Origin: Candidatus Cryosericum terrychapinii
GTDB taxonomy: Bacteria > Caldisericota > Caldisericia > Cryosericales > Cryosericaceae
Direction of reading: 5' to 3'
DNA: 64,000 bases
Assembly (NCBI RefSeq): GCF_003570925.1
Contig: NZ_QXIS01000006.1
Location: forward strand, 83,439 to 147,438
Shown here: positions 16,155 through 25,685 of the stretch, piece by piece
How positions within the stretch are numbered: the stretch's first letter is position 1
Layout: every line of letters begins with the position of its first letter
Notes under the pieces: model-generated
Seen by the model: only the letters and a program-made list of their open reading frames with translations
Told to the model about the DNA's origin: nothing
Database searches by the model: none
Program-made: the position numbers and the translations under genes

Positions 16155-17917
16155 GTCGATTTCTTCGTGTTACGTCGCTGGTGCGCTAAAGCGGGAGGAT
16201 CGAGAGGTGGCACCGAGGATGCCGGAGGCCTCACCTCCTGCCCGAGTCGTGCCTGATACAGCGTAAAACCCGTGTCCGAGAGGAAGGGCTGCCGCAAGAC
16301 TCCGTTCATGCGGTCAGCCATGCCGGGGGCCATCAGGCCGTTCGAAAACTGGAAGAAGGCCTCCAGGACCTGGAACGACATCTTGGACAGTGCTTCCAGC
16401 GGCTGATTGCGGTGGATGATCTCGCCCAGCTCCGATTGGGCCAGACCATCGATGCCGTACTTGCGGACGTATTCGATGATATGTCCGATCTCGACGCCAT
16501 AGCCGGTCATGAAATGCAGCTCGCGCAGGATGCCGGCACGTGCCGCGATGGTCCCCGCAAGTGGTTGGAACAGCCCTCCGAGTTCCGGATACCAGAGGTT
16601 CAGCAGGGGGCGCGCGGTGAGCTCCGTGACACGGCCGCCGCCCACTTCCACGAACTCGTTGACGACACGCACGGGCCTGCGATAGAACCCCTTGATGAAG
16701 CTAAGGCGCTCGTCCAGGAGAAGAGGACCGACAAGTCCGGAGACAAATGACGGGTTGGGATTGGACAGATCGGTGTCGACAAAGACGAGAATGTCTCCTT
16801 TTGCGACGAACAATGCTTTCCACATCGCCTCGCCCTTGCCGGCATAGGTTCCGAGGTCCGGGCGTACCTGCTGGTGGACATAGACGGGGATGTCGCGTGC
16901 GGTTGCTATTTCGCGCGTGTTGTCACCACTGTCGCTGTCCATGAGGATGATCTCGTCGAGGAGCGGCCGTTCCTCCATCAGCGGTCCCTTGAAGGCGTCG
17001 ATGACCTGTCCAACCGTCTTTTCCTCATTGAGCGCCGGCAGGATGAGAGAGATCGACAGATGGTGGTCACGCTTGGCCTGGAGGAGCCGGTCGATGTCCG
17101 CAAACTCGTCCTGGGAGAACGTGTTCTTGAGGATCCAGGGCTCGATGGTTTTCGTCGTGGCTGACAGCTGGTCGACCTCTGCGCCGCGCGCGTAGATGAA
17201 CACGGCGGTCACGCGGAGCAGTCCTGCCGTGACCTGCGCAAGCAGGTGCCTGGTTACCGAGTGTTTTCTGGGGTGCTGTGGCAGACCAAGAACGAGCAGG
17301 CCGTACTGAAGCGAACAATGTTCGATGGCGGATTCCACGCCGTCCTCGGCCTGTTCGATGGCGAGACGGGCCTGTGGCAGTTCAGCCTTCACCTTGCTAT
17401 ACGCTTCGAGGACGCTGTCGTCGACGGCAGCCGACTCGCCTGCATGGGTGACGTGGACAAAGCTCGTCCTGTCCACAACTCCGGCCTCTGTGAGCCGACG
17501 CACGACCGTCCCGGCAAGGGTGGCATTGGAGTCGCCACGGGCAAAGATGGCCGCTGTCCTGGAAGGGTTTTGATGGAGTTTGTAACCGATGACCTGCGAG
17601 CTCGAACTACAGGCGGACTCGAGCAGATCGACATTCTCGTGATGCAGGAGGTCGAGGTCGATCACGAGTGTTCGGGAAGGATCCCCGGACGTTGCCAGGC
17701 GGTTCGCCTCATCGATCTCGACGATCTGGAAGGGTACCGACGTTGCCCCAAGAGCCTTGCGAGCTGCCGCTACCAGACGGTGGACACGGCCGATTTCTTC
17801 ATCCGGCGTTCTGGGAAGGACGAGAACAACATCTCCGGCGACGCCGGCCGAACGGACGAATGCGACTTTGGCCATGAGCCGCGTCGGTGCTGTCAGTTCA
17901 ACAAAGTGCTGTGTCAA
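16151..17917 (-). CDS. gpgS: Glucosyl-3-phosphoglycerate synthase with extra N-terminal domain
   Basis: Residues 287-570 match GT81/GpgS: SLILPALNEEKTVGQVID, EIILMDSDSGDNT, GKGEAMWKAL, and VFVDTDLSNPNP with the metal-binding DTD at 381-383, then PLAGTIAARAGIL and MTGYGVEIGHIIEY. It transfers glucose from a nucleotide sugar to 3-phosphoglycerate, the first step to glucosylglycerate solutes. Residues 1-270 are an additional alpha/beta domain (VVLVLPRTPDEE, SFVHVTHAGE, YGLLVLGLPQ) resembling a universal-stress or nucleotide-binding fold. The start is TTG 17917 or ATG 17875. No GpgP phosphatase is visible nearby. Confidence 0.82.
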   Translation of the reverse strand: MTQHFVELTAPTRLMAKVAFVRSAGVAGDVVLVLPRTPDEEIGRVHRLVAAARKALGATSVPFQIVEIDEANRLATSGDPSRTLVIDLDLLHHENVDLLESACSSSSQVIGYKLHQNPSRTAAIFARGDSNATLAGTVVRRLTEAGVVDRTSFVHVTHAGESAAVDDSVLEAYSKVKAELPQARLAIEQAEDGVESAIEHCSLQYGLLVLGLPQHPRKHSVTRHLLAQVTAGLLRVTAVFIYARGAEVDQLSATTKTIEPWILKNTFSQDEFADIDRLLQAKRDHHLSISLILPALNEEKTVGQVIDAFKGPLMEERPLLDEIILMDSDSGDNTREIATARDIPVYVHQQVRPDLGTYAGKGEAMWKALFVAKGDILVFVDTDLSNPNPSFVSGLVGPLLLDERLSFIKGFYRRPVRVVNEFVEVGGGRVTELTARPLLNLWYPELGGLFQPLAGTIAARAGILRELHFMTGYGVEIGHIIEYVRKYGIDGLAQSELGEIIHRNQPLEALSKMSFQVLEAFFQFSNGLMAPGMADRMNGVLRQPFLSDTGFTLYQARLGQEVRPPASSVPPLDPPALAHQRRNTKKST

Positions 17918-17957
17918 TTCCCCACTCCCTCTCTGCAGGACGAATCCTGCTTTGGAA

Positions 17958-17985
17958 AGTATAGCAGAAGCATGGTTTCTGTCAC
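17958..17985 (-). promoter_or_regulatory. Promoter of gpgS-GH13
   Basis: Minus-strand GTGACA (17985-17980), 16-base spacer, TATACT (17963-17958) preceded by TGC (extended -10). It is divergent from the ABC importer promoter 70 bases away. Confidence 0.55.
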
Positions 17986-18030
17986 TCCGAGACGGTATCG
18001 TGAAGGCTACAGGCGTGTTCGCGGTCTCTT

Positions 18031-18058
18031 TTGACTTGCAGGTTGCCGATGATATACT
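18031..18058 (+). promoter_or_regulatory. Promoter of the sugar ABC importer operon
   Basis: TTGACT (18031-18036), 16-base spacer, TATACT (18053-18058), 67 bases before the first permease start. Confidence 0.62.
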
Positions 18059-18125
18059 GAACAGCTGAGTTCACCCGGCCAAGTCGTTTGCGGACTTGAA
18101 ACTGCGGTCTCGAGGTGTTTGGCGC

Positions 18126-19028
18126 ATGGACAACAAAGTCACGCCGGCAAGACGAAAGCAGGTTATCCGCGACAATGTCGCCGGCTGGCTCTTTACATTT
18201 CCCTCGACACTGGTGCTTTTCGCCTTCACCTTCCTTCCCGCGTTCATCGTCGTTGGCCTTAGCCTGTTCGACACGAACCTTGTCGGCCAGAGCGACTTCG
18301 TGGGGCTTGGCAATTTCAGGCAGATGCTTACCTCAGGTGATTTCTGGGGTTCGGTCCTTCGGACACTCTACTTCACGCTGGGCAGCGTCCCGGTCGCGGT
18401 CGCGGTCTCACTGCTGATCGCTGTGCTCCTCAACGCAAAGGTCCGGGGGCGGACGTTCTGGCGCATGGGGTTCTTCATCCCATACATTACACCGCTTGTT
18501 GCCACGTCCATCATCTGGCTCTACATCTTTAACCCCGACTACGGCATGCTCAACGCGGCACTGCACTTCCTTGGTCTGCCGGTCAGCAGATGGCTGACGG
18601 ACACGGTGTCGGCGATGCCCGCGATGATCCTTTACTCGACGTGGCATGACATCGGGTTCGCGGTCATCATCTTCATGGCCGCCCTGTCCAAGGTACCGAC
18701 CGAGCTGCTCGAGGCTGCTCAGATCGATGGGGCCAGCGGATGGAAAACGTTCTGGCATGTCACGTGGCCCATGATCTCGCCCTCTACCTACTTCGTCGTG
18801 ATCATCTACACCATCAGCGCCTTCAAGATGTTCACGCAGGTGGCTGTCCTGACGCAGGGGGGTCCAGTCGATGCGACGACGACGACCGGTTACTACCTGT
18901 ACCAGCAGGCGTTCGGGCAGATGCATTTCGGCTATGCGAGTGCAGTCTCCATCGGGCTGTTTGTCATCATCTTCCTGCTCACAGTGCTCCAGCGCAGGGT
19001 GACCGGACGCAAAGTCTTCTACGGATGA
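18126..19028 (+). CDS. Sugar ABC transporter permease (MalF/UgpA type)
   Basis: Started at ATG 18126 behind GAGGTG, the product has 300 residues and six transmembrane helices. The coupling EAA loop reads ELLEAAQIDGASGWKTFWHVTWPMISP, which docks to the ATPase. The topology is that of CUT1 family oligosaccharide importers. It is followed at 11 bases by the second permease and then by a substrate-binding protein. No ATPase gene is in the operon, so a shared MsmK/UgpC-type ATPase elsewhere is expected. Confidence 0.9.
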   Translation: MDNKVTPARRKQVIRDNVAGWLFTFPSTLVLFAFTFLPAFIVVGLSLFDTNLVGQSDFVGLGNFRQMLTSGDFWGSVLRTLYFTLGSVPVAVAVSLLIAVLLNAKVRGRTFWRMGFFIPYITPLVATSIIWLYIFNPDYGMLNAALHFLGLPVSRWLTDTVSAMPAMILYSTWHDIGFAVIIFMAALSKVPTELLEAAQIDGASGWKTFWHVTWPMISPSTYFVVIIYTISAFKMFTQVAVLTQGGPVDATTTTGYYLYQQAFGQMHFGYASAVSIGLFVIIFLLTVLQRRVTGRKVFYG

Positions 19029-19038
19029 CAGGTGTGAC

Positions 19039-19884
19039 GTGACGGCAATGCGACAGTCCGTCTTCTGGAACAGGGTCAACAGGGTTCTCCTCTACCTTGG
19101 TATCGCAGTGCTCTTCATCCTGGTGGTATTCCCATTCTACTGGATGATCGTCACGTCGCTGCAACCCCAGGACGCAGTCTTCAGTGTTCCCCCCCAGTTG
19201 TGGCCAAAGCACATGACGTTTCAGAACTACATCGACGCCTGGAACTCGGCACCATGGCTGCGCTACTTTGGCAATACGCTCTTCGTGGCCGTCGCTGCGA
19301 CATTGATCTCTCTGGCGACGTCGTCCCTCGCCGCGTTTGCTTTTGCCTGCATCGACTTCAGGGGGAAAGAGGTGCTGTTCAACCTCGTCCTCAGCGTCAT
19401 GATGATCCCCGCGGCGACGACACTGATCCCGAACTTCCTCATCATCCGGACGCTCGGATGGTATGACAAGTTCTACGCGCTCATCATCCCCTTCGCGGCG
19501 AGTGTGTTCGGCATCTTCCTGTTGCGGCAGTATTTCATGTCGATGCCCAAGGAACTGTGGGAGGCGGCACAGATCGACGGCGCGTCACGTCTGCGCTATT
19601 TCCGGAGCATCGCTTTGCCGCTCGCGAAGCCCGCGATCGTAACTATCGCTATCAATTCGTTCCTGGGTTCATGGACGTCATTCCTGTGGCCCACAGTCAT
19701 GACCCAGTCGCAGAACAAGCAGCTGATCGAGGTGGCGTTGAACGCCTTCCTGGGCGAGAAGGGGCAACAATGGTCTCAGCTGGCTGCAGCATCGGTTTTC
19801 ACGACGATCCCCATCGTCATCCTGTTCTTCTTTGTGCAGAGGCAGTTTATTGAGGGTATTGGCGGGGGCGGTATCAAGGGGTAG
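19039..19884 (+). CDS. Sugar ABC transporter permease (MalG/UgpE type)
   Basis: 281 residues from GTG 19039; ATG 19048 is the alternative. Six helices; FPFYWMIVTSLQP and the EAA loop ELWEAAQIDGASRLRYFRSIALPLAKP are typical of CUT1 inner permeases, as is the GGIKG end. It pairs with the MalF-type subunit upstream to form the membrane channel. Confidence 0.9.
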   Translation: MTAMRQSVFWNRVNRVLLYLGIAVLFILVVFPFYWMIVTSLQPQDAVFSVPPQLWPKHMTFQNYIDAWNSAPWLRYFGNTLFVAVAATLISLATSSLAAFAFACIDFRGKEVLFNLVLSVMMIPAATTLIPNFLIIRTLGWYDKFYALIIPFAASVFGIFLLRQYFMSMPKELWEAAQIDGASRLRYFRSIALPLAKPAIVTIAINSFLGSWTSFLWPTVMTQSQNKQLIEVALNAFLGEKGQQWSQLAAASVFTTIPIVILFFFVQRQFIEGIGGGGIKG

Positions 19885-19934
19885 CCGTCTTGATGGAGTT
19901 GAATGGTACCATCCAATTTTCCAGGGGAGGAAGT

Positions 19935-21626
19935 ATGCTCAACGTACGTAGATTGCTGGCTGTTGTACTGGTGTTGCTCATCGCGTTCACCTCGGTGCTC
20001 GCCACTGTTCCGAGTGCCAAGGCCGAGACAATAACAACGATCGAGGTCTACATCGGTAAGAACACGGGTACTGTCAACGGAAAGGCCACAACGCTCGAGC
20101 AGGGCGCTCTGATCAAGAGCGGTCGCACACTGGTTCCACTGCGCTTCATCACTGAGGCTATGGGAGCTACGCTCGTGTGGGACGCTGTGACTAGGACCGC
20201 CAACATCACGCTGGCGGGCAACAAGATTGCCCTGACGATTGATAAGACGGTCGCCAAGGTCAATGGCTACGATGTCACGCTGGATGCTCCTGCCGCAATC
20301 ATCAACAGCAAGACCGTCGTTCCTATGCGTTTCGTTGCCGAGTCCATGGGTGCGATAATCGCATGGAATGCTACGCTCAAGAAGGTCACCGTCCAGTTCT
20401 CGATGGATTGGCTGAAGAACAAGGCCATCGTCCCGTTCTGGGAAGCCATGGCCGCTGCGCTTGGGACGTCCCTAAAGGGTCTGACCGACGAGTTCAACGC
20501 GACCCATCCCAGCATGGAAGTCCAGCTGGTTCAGATGGCCAACTACACCACCTTGCAGACCAAGACCATCGGCGCCATTGCGGCAAAGGATCCACCACTC
20601 ATCGCGCAGGCGTATGAGAACTGGGCTGCTCAGTATGCCACGGGGTTCTATCTCAGCACGTTCGACAGCTATATCAACGGCTCCAACGGTCTGTCGAAGG
20701 CCGAGATCGCCGATTTCTTCCCCAAGATGTGGGATTCGTCGAAGCTTGCTGACGGCAAGCGCTACATGATGCCGTTCAACAAGTCCAACGTCGTGCTCTA
20801 CTATAACAAGGACATGTTCAAGGCCGCAGGCATTACGCGCGCGCCGACCACATGGCAGGAGTTTGCTGATGACTGCGCCAAGCTGAACAAGGTCGACGAC
20901 AAGGGCGACCAGATCCAGTGGGGCGCTTCGCACACGCCGTCCGTCGACCTGTGGTATGGGCTTGTCTATGCATACGGCGGTCGCGTCCTGAACGATACCT
21001 ACGACCAGGTCCTGTTTGCGAATAACAATGGTGTCAAAGCCGGGACCCAGCTGTTTGCAGACCTGTTCGCCAAGAAGTACATGCACTACACGACAGCCTA
21101 CGGTGACCAGACTGATCTGGGTGTCGGCAAGGCTGGCATGACTTTTGGCTCCGTGGCGGGTCGCACCTACTACGAGCAGGCTATTGCTGGCAAGTTCGAA
21201 CTGGGTGAAGCACCTCTGCCCGCGGGACCCGCAGGCGAGGCCGCAGCCCTCTACGGCACCAACATCGTCATGTTCGGCAATGCTCCCAAGTACACACAGC
21301 GCCAGAAGGATGCTGCCTGGGCGTACATCAAGTGGTTCACTTCCCCACATACACAGGCTGTCTGGGCGGCGCAGACCGGCTACATGCCGGCTCGCCAGAG
21401 TTCTCTCAAGGACCCAGTCCTCATCGCGGCGTACGCAGCCAAGCCTGAGACCAGGGCCGGTCTGGAACAGCTCAGCGGTTCTGTTCTTGAGCCACCGACG
21501 GGCGGATGGAACGATGCGCGCAACAAGATCACCACGAATCTCCAGAACATCTTCCTTGGCAAGGTGACCGTTGCCGATGGTCTCAAGAAGATGGCCCAGG
21601 ACGTACAGGCGGTCATCCACAAGTAG
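19935..21626 (+). CDS. Sugar-binding protein fused to an N-terminal copper-amine-oxidase-type stalk domain
   Basis: The ATG at 19935 follows GGAGG. Residues 1-30 are a Sec signal peptide ending AKAE; there is no lipobox. Residues 31-155 hold a stalk domain (PF07833) with the twin motifs GRTLVPLRFITEAMGA and SKTVVPMRFVAESMGA. Residues 160-563 are a CUT1 substrate-binding protein: GLTDEFNATHPSMEVQLV, MMPFNKSNVVLYYNKDMFKAAGI, and WAYIKWFTSPHTQAVWA. Normally such proteins are lipid-anchored; here the stalk probably anchors it to the envelope instead. Third gene of the importer operon. Confidence 0.88.
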   Translation: MLNVRRLLAVVLVLLIAFTSVLATVPSAKAETITTIEVYIGKNTGTVNGKATTLEQGALIKSGRTLVPLRFITEAMGATLVWDAVTRTANITLAGNKIALTIDKTVAKVNGYDVTLDAPAAIINSKTVVPMRFVAESMGAIIAWNATLKKVTVQFSMDWLKNKAIVPFWEAMAAALGTSLKGLTDEFNATHPSMEVQLVQMANYTTLQTKTIGAIAAKDPPLIAQAYENWAAQYATGFYLSTFDSYINGSNGLSKAEIADFFPKMWDSSKLADGKRYMMPFNKSNVVLYYNKDMFKAAGITRAPTTWQEFADDCAKLNKVDDKGDQIQWGASHTPSVDLWYGLVYAYGGRVLNDTYDQVLFANNNGVKAGTQLFADLFAKKYMHYTTAYGDQTDLGVGKAGMTFGSVAGRTYYEQAIAGKFELGEAPLPAGPAGEAAALYGTNIVMFGNAPKYTQRQKDAAWAYIKWFTSPHTQAVWAAQTGYMPARQSSLKDPVLIAAYAAKPETRAGLEQLSGSVLEPPTGGWNDARNKITTNLQNIFLGKVTVADGLKKMAQDVQAVIHK

Positions 21627-21660
21627 CGTCGAAAGGTTCATCACTCCACAGAGACGGCCA

Positions 21661-21686
21661 ATGGGGCGCAGCTCGCTGCGCCCCAT
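21661..21686 (+). terminator. Stem-loop after the ABC importer operon
   Basis: ATGGGGCGCAG (21661-21671), loop CTCG, CTGCGCCCCAT (21676-21686): eleven perfect pairs, no T-run following. From here to 21927 no convincing gene is seen. A frame at 21741-21953 begins with a signal-like hydrophobic stretch but has no SD and runs into mnmE. Confidence 0.5.
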
Positions 21687-21927
21687 CTCGCTCATGAGGA
21701 CAAGGCAACAAAGGCGGTTGATGTGATCCGAAGAGACCAGATGAGTGCAGCGTTTCTGACCTTGCTCTTGCTGGTAGGTGCCGCTTTTGTCATCGTGCCA
21801 CCTGCAGGCAGCGTGCGTGTGGCTGGACACAGTCTCTGGAGCCGTGGCTCTACGCTGGACGTTCCCGGATGCAATCTCCCGGCCACATGGTTCGGGGGTT
21901 TGCTGGGTGGTAGGATAGGGGCTCTGA

Positions 21928-23298
21928 CTACTTGCCGATACAGAAGGTACTGAAAACCGTTGCGAGGATCTCGTCGGGAGCGATGTGCTCGCCTAGAAGT
22001 CGTTGCATCGCTTCACGGGCTTCGCCAAGAAGGTACGCGAGGACGTCTGCCGGGACTGTTGCGGCTGAGTTCATGAACTCGCCCAGTGCGCGGTCGGCAA
22101 TCGTGAGTTCTGCCGCCTGCCGGTGTGTCACCATCTGGCTGGCTGCGACCGTTCCTGCGGCTGCCTCGACCATCTCCGTCAGGCGGTGCGTAAGCTCATC
22201 GAGTTCGGTCCCTTCAGTAGCGGAGATACCCAGGACTGGTCCGCCGACTTCTGCCTCGAGACCCGCGGGGACAGGTCCGGCGTCGATCTTGTTCACGGCC
22301 ACGAGATGGGGCAGTGAACGGGCGCGATCGAGAAGGTCGCGTTCGTGCAGCTGCAATCCCGTTTCAGCATTGAGGACGATCAGGACGATATCCGCGTGCT
22401 CGATGGACTGAGCCGCCTGTTCACCTGCGAGGCTGTCGAGGGCGCCGGCAGGCGGTCTGCCGATGCCGGCCGTGTCGACAAGGGTAACCCGTTGTCTTCC
22501 CAGGAGGATCTCCTCCGCGACCGAGTCACGAGTCGTCCCCGGGATATCTGAGACGATGACTCTCGGGTACTTGAGCAGGGCGTTCATCAGGGAGGACTTG
22601 CCGACATTGGTGGCACCGGCGATCACGACTGTGACGCCGCGCCGCAGCCGAGTGGTTGCCTGCGCGTCCGCGAGCAGCTTCTGGATGTCTGCGTGCGTCT
22701 CTGCAGCAAGACGCGTGGCCAAATGCAGGGCGCCTGCTTCGTCATCCTCCGAGAACTGGTCAGGGAAGTCGACGGGGCCCTCCACGGCCGCGAGGGATCT
22801 TGTGATCAGGCTCAGGACCGCGCGAAAGGGTTGAGACGCATCCGTGAACAGGGACTTCCTGGCCAGGGACAGCTCCTCGTCAGACGATGCGCCCACAAGG
22901 TCGCGCACCGCTTCGGCCTGTAGAAGGGACAGCTTGCCTGCCAGTAGTGCCCGGAACGTGAACTCCCCCGGGCGGGCAGGCTCGGCCCCAAGTTCCAGGC
23001 AGGCCTGCAGAACACTGTCCAGCAGAAGAGGGCTCCCGTGCAACTGCAGTTCGACGGTATCCTCGCCTGTATACGAGTGAGGGCCGCGCATCGCCAGAAC
23101 GATCCCCTGGTCCATGACTTCTCCGGTAGATGGACGGCAGATACGTCGCAGATTGGCCATGCGGTCCACAAGTGGGGGCTGACCTGTGGTCAGCCGTTCG
23201 GCGATTGCCCAGGAGTCCGGGCCGCTGAGTCGTACAATGCCAATGCCGCTGCTGCCACGAGCGGTGGCAAGAGCGGCAATGGTCGAAACGTGCGGCAT
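21928..23298 (-). CDS. mnmE: tRNA uridine-5-carboxymethylaminomethyl modification GTPase MnmE
   Basis: 456 residues. The N-terminal folate-binding domain starts STIAALATARGSSGIGIVRLSG; the central helical part holds LQAEAVRDLV. The G domain carries GATNVGKSSL (P-loop), DIPGTTRD (switch), DTAG and NKID. The protein ends in CIGK, with the catalytic Cys of the FCIGK motif. With MnmG it modifies the wobble uridine of several tRNAs. Last gene of the rpmH cluster, nine bases after khpB. Confidence 0.97.
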   Translation of the reverse strand: MPHVSTIAALATARGSSGIGIVRLSGPDSWAIAERLTTGQPPLVDRMANLRRICRPSTGEVMDQGIVLAMRGPHSYTGEDTVELQLHGSPLLLDSVLQACLELGAEPARPGEFTFRALLAGKLSLLQAEAVRDLVGASSDEELSLARKSLFTDASQPFRAVLSLITRSLAAVEGPVDFPDQFSEDDEAGALHLATRLAAETHADIQKLLADAQATTRLRRGVTVVIAGATNVGKSSLMNALLKYPRVIVSDIPGTTRDSVAEEILLGRQRVTLVDTAGIGRPPAGALDSLAGEQAAQSIEHADIVLIVLNAETGLQLHERDLLDRARSLPHLVAVNKIDAGPVPAGLEAEVGGPVLGISATEGTELDELTHRLTEMVEAAAGTVAASQMVTHRQAAELTIADRALGEFMNSAATVPADVLAYLLGEAREAMQRLLGEHIAPDEILATVFSTFCIGK

Positions 23299-23306
23299 GC
23301 CCCCCG

Positions 23307-23774
23307 TTACCTCGTGAGCTCGACGATGACTCGGCGCTGCGGGTCGCGGCCTTCGCTATGCGTCGTGATCCCCGGGTAGTCCTTGAGGGTCACGTGGATG
23401 ATGCGCCGCGCCTTGGCGCTCATGGGCTGGAGCATGACCGACTGTTTCTCACGCTTGACGCGCAGAGCGGCGTCGATGGCCATGCGCTTGAGCATCTCGC
23501 GCTGGCGCATGACGTATCCGTCGACGTCGACCGTGACGATGCCGGGGGCACCCTCACGGTCCTTGTGCACGACGACATTGGCGATGTGCTGCAAGGCGGA
23601 CAGGCACATCTGGTCCTTGGTAAGGAATGTACCGTTTCCGGTGAGCCCGGTGATATTGATGTACGGGTCGCCGTCCGTATATGCTACCTGAATCTCAGGG
23701 TTCTCGTCAAGTGCCTTGAAGAAATCGACGAGGAAGTCCGTGACCAGTTGCTCAGCATGTTTGGAAAGCCTCAT
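23307..23774 (-). CDS. khpB: RNA-binding protein KhpB/Jag (KH and R3H domains)
   Basis: 155 residues: a KH domain (about 45-95, with DQMCLSALQHIANVVVHKD) and an R3H domain (about 97-155, MKRMAIDAALRVKREKQ, then SAKARRIIHVTLKD and GRDPQRRVIVELTR). The Jag-N domain found at the N-terminus of many homologues is absent. Between yidC and mnmE, its conserved location. Probably a post-transcriptional regulator binding small and messenger RNAs. Confidence 0.9.
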   Translation of the reverse strand: MRLSKHAEQLVTDFLVDFFKALDENPEIQVAYTDGDPYINITGLTGNGTFLTKDQMCLSALQHIANVVVHKDREGAPGIVTVDVDGYVMRQREMLKRMAIDAALRVKREKQSVMLQPMSAKARRIIHVTLKDYPGITTHSEGRDPQRRVIVELTR

Positions 23775-23785
23775 AGTAGTGCCTC

Positions 23786-25060
23786 CTACTTCTTTGATGA
23801 CTTCTTGACGACTGGTTCCGGGACGGGCATGCCCTTCGTGAGGCGTTTGATGACCAGGTACTGCTGCCCCGCCGAGAACAGGGAGAAGAGTGCCCAGTAT
23901 AGCGCGAGTGCGATACTGAAGTTATATGCCCAATATGCAAGAAGGATCGGCATGAAGTACGTCAGCATTGCCATCTGAGACCGGTCCTGTCCCGGGATGA
24001 AGGACGTGATGGATTGCACATAGGTCGAAGCCCCGACGATGATGGGCATGATGAACCCAGTGGCCAGCGGAAGCCCGCTCGAAGTCATGGAGAGTGCAGG
24101 TGCCCACAGGAATGGTGCACTATTGAAGGGCGAGTAGTTGTTGATAGCAGTGAACAGGGCCAGGAAGACGGGCCACTGTACCAGCAGTGGCAGGCACCCA
24201 CTGAACAGGTTGACGTTGTTGTCCTTGTACAACTTCATCGTCTCCTCGTTCAGTTGCTTGGCGTCTTCTTTGTTCGGATACTTTGCCTTGAGCTTGGCGA
24301 GCTGAGGCTGGAGTTTCTGCATGTCGACCGTCGACTTGAACTGCATGCGCGTGAGCGGCTCGGTAATGAGCTTCAGTCCGAGGGTGAGCAGGATGATAGC
24401 GACCGCGTAGTTGTGGACCAGCTTATACAACTGCTCAATGATCCAGCGGATCCCGACGGGCAGAACAGTTCTATTCTTCAGCTGGAATACTCCTGTGCCA
24501 TCCGTTTCCGTGAGCTTGTTCTTGTTGTCGTAGTCTTCATACGAGACGCGAACAATGGTCTTGTATACTCCCAATATTGCAGCCTTTTCACCCGTTGGCT
24601 CCGTCAGATGAATGACGATTGTTCTCGATTCGCCGACTGCCAGTCCAATTCCAGTATCCAACATCTTCTCTATATTGAACACGAGCATGGGACTCTGTTG
24701 AACGAGGACAGCGGGCGAGGTCTTCTCAGTCGGAATAATCCCAAGCAGCTTCTTTGCCGAGAGGTCGGCTGTCCGGCCACTCCAGAGCGTGAATGGACCA
24801 GAACCAGGCTGATCACCAGTACTAACAACAGAAAGTGTCCTCAGTCGGATGTACGAAACAGAGTTGTTGCGGACAGTGACGGTCAACTGCAAGTTCTCCT
24901 TGGGCCCCAGACTCGCCGGCGGGGACACGACGACGGATACAGGAGCAGAGCTCGACGGAGTTGCAGTTGTGACACAGCCGGCAAGCGTCAGGACGCCAAG
25001 GAGCAGGATAACGACGAGCAGCAGTCTGTACGTGTTCTTACGGGAGCTTTTCTGAATCAA
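23786..25060 (-). CDS. yidC: Membrane protein insertase YidC, lipobox-bearing
   Basis: A TTG start at 25060 follows GGAGG. The signal segment ends LTLAGC with the lipid-modified Cys at residue 29, as in Gram-positive YidC/SpoIIIJ, but about 170 extracytoplasmic beta-rich residues follow, more like the Gram-negative P1 region. The conserved core begins at [20 protein letters not shown], with [21 protein letters not shown] and [19 protein letters not shown]. It inserts proteins into the cytoplasmic membrane. The mix of lipobox and large domain is notable. The start overlaps the end of yidD. Confidence 0.93.
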   Translation of the reverse strand: MIQKSSRKNTYRLLLVVILLLGVLTLAGCVTTATPSSSAPVSVVVSPPASLGPKENLQLTVTVRNNSVSYIRLRTLSVVSTGDQPGSGPFTLWSGRTADLSAKKLLGIIPTEKTSPAVLVQQSPMLVFNIEKMLDTGIGLAVGESRTIVIHLTEPTGEKAAILGVYKTIVRVSYEDYDNKNKLTETDGTGVFQLKNRTVLPVGIRWIIEQLYKLVHNYAVAIILLTLGLKLITEPLTRMQFKSTVDMQKLQPQLAKLKAKYPNKEDAKQLNEETMKLYKDNNVNLFSGCLPLLVQWPVFLALFTAINNYSPFNSAPFLWAPALSMTSSGLPLATGFIMPIIVGASTYVQSITSFIPGQDRSQMAMLTYFMPILLAYWAYNFSIALALYWALFSLFSAGQQYLVIKRLTKGMPVPEPVVKKSSKK

Positions 25061-25316
25061 GGGAAACCTCCAGTGTGTGAGTTGCATGCGCGCAGTCACG
25101 GTGCAGGTCGGGTACAGGGTCGAACCCTCCCCGATGATATGGATGACACCGAAGAATACGCTTGAGGCCGAGCCACAGCCCAGTCAGGACACCGTATCGC
25201 TCGACAGCCTCGAGCGTGTACTCCGAACACGTTGGGTAGTAGATGCAGGTCGGGCCCTTGAGCGGCGAGAGGAATCGACGATAGAAACGCAGCAGGAATG
25301 TAACGACCGTTTTCAT
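25038..25316 (-). CDS. yidD: Membrane protein insertion efficiency factor YidD
   Basis: 92 residues. [30 protein letters not shown] and [14 protein letters not shown] are the family signature. It overlaps rnpA by four bases (ATGA) and yidC by 23 bases, consistent with tight co-expression of the insertion machinery. Confidence 0.95.
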   Translation of the reverse strand: MKTVVTFLLRFYRRFLSPLKGPTCIYYPTCSEYTLEAVERYGVLTGLWLGLKRILRCHPYHRGGFDPVPDLHRDCAHATHTLEVSLDSEKLP

Positions 25317-25639
25317 TGCTGGCGGTACTGGGCCGTAAGTCGTGCCAGCTCATGCCGGACGTCCTCGACAGAAGAAGCGACGATAGGCTTGCGAGCCACC
25401 AGGACATAGGCAAAGTCGGGCATGAGGCTGGGCGAGACCGACCGAAACGCTTCTTTCATGAGACGTCTGGCATAGTTGCGCTCAACGGATTCTCCTACCT
25501 TGCGGGAAGCCGTGAACCCCACCACATGCGTAAGGGCGGGAGACACAAAAACCACAATGAACGTACCATGATAGGCCTTCGAGTTGTCGAAGACCCTCTT
25601 GTATACGCTGCCCGGGATTCGTTTCCACAGTTTTGCCAA
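25313..25639 (-). CDS. rnpA: Ribonuclease P protein component
   Basis: 108 residues with [28 protein letters not shown], the RNR motif region that contacts the RNase P RNA. It processes the 5' ends of tRNAs together with the RNA subunit. It lies 46 bases after rpmH in the conserved order. Confidence 0.96.
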   Translation of the reverse strand: MAKLWKRIPGSVYKRVFDNSKAYHGTFIVVFVSPALTHVVGFTASRKVGESVERNYARRLMKEAFRSVSPSLMPDFAYVLVARKPIVASSVEDVRHELARLTAQYRQQ

Positions 25640-25685
25640 CTGCTACTGCACCAACAGGTCAACCGTCCGCGGAGCGGAAGGACGC

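Noticed and set aside
20472-21830. 452-codon minus-strand frame opposite the sugar-binding protein gene
   Set aside because: Mirrors a strongly supported coding frame; its composition is that of antisense high-G+C DNA and has no domain.
21741-21953. Short plus-strand frame with a signal-peptide-like start (MSAAFLTLLLLVGAAFVIV)
   Set aside because: No SD, no promoter by the window's rule, and it runs into the end of mnmE on the other strand.
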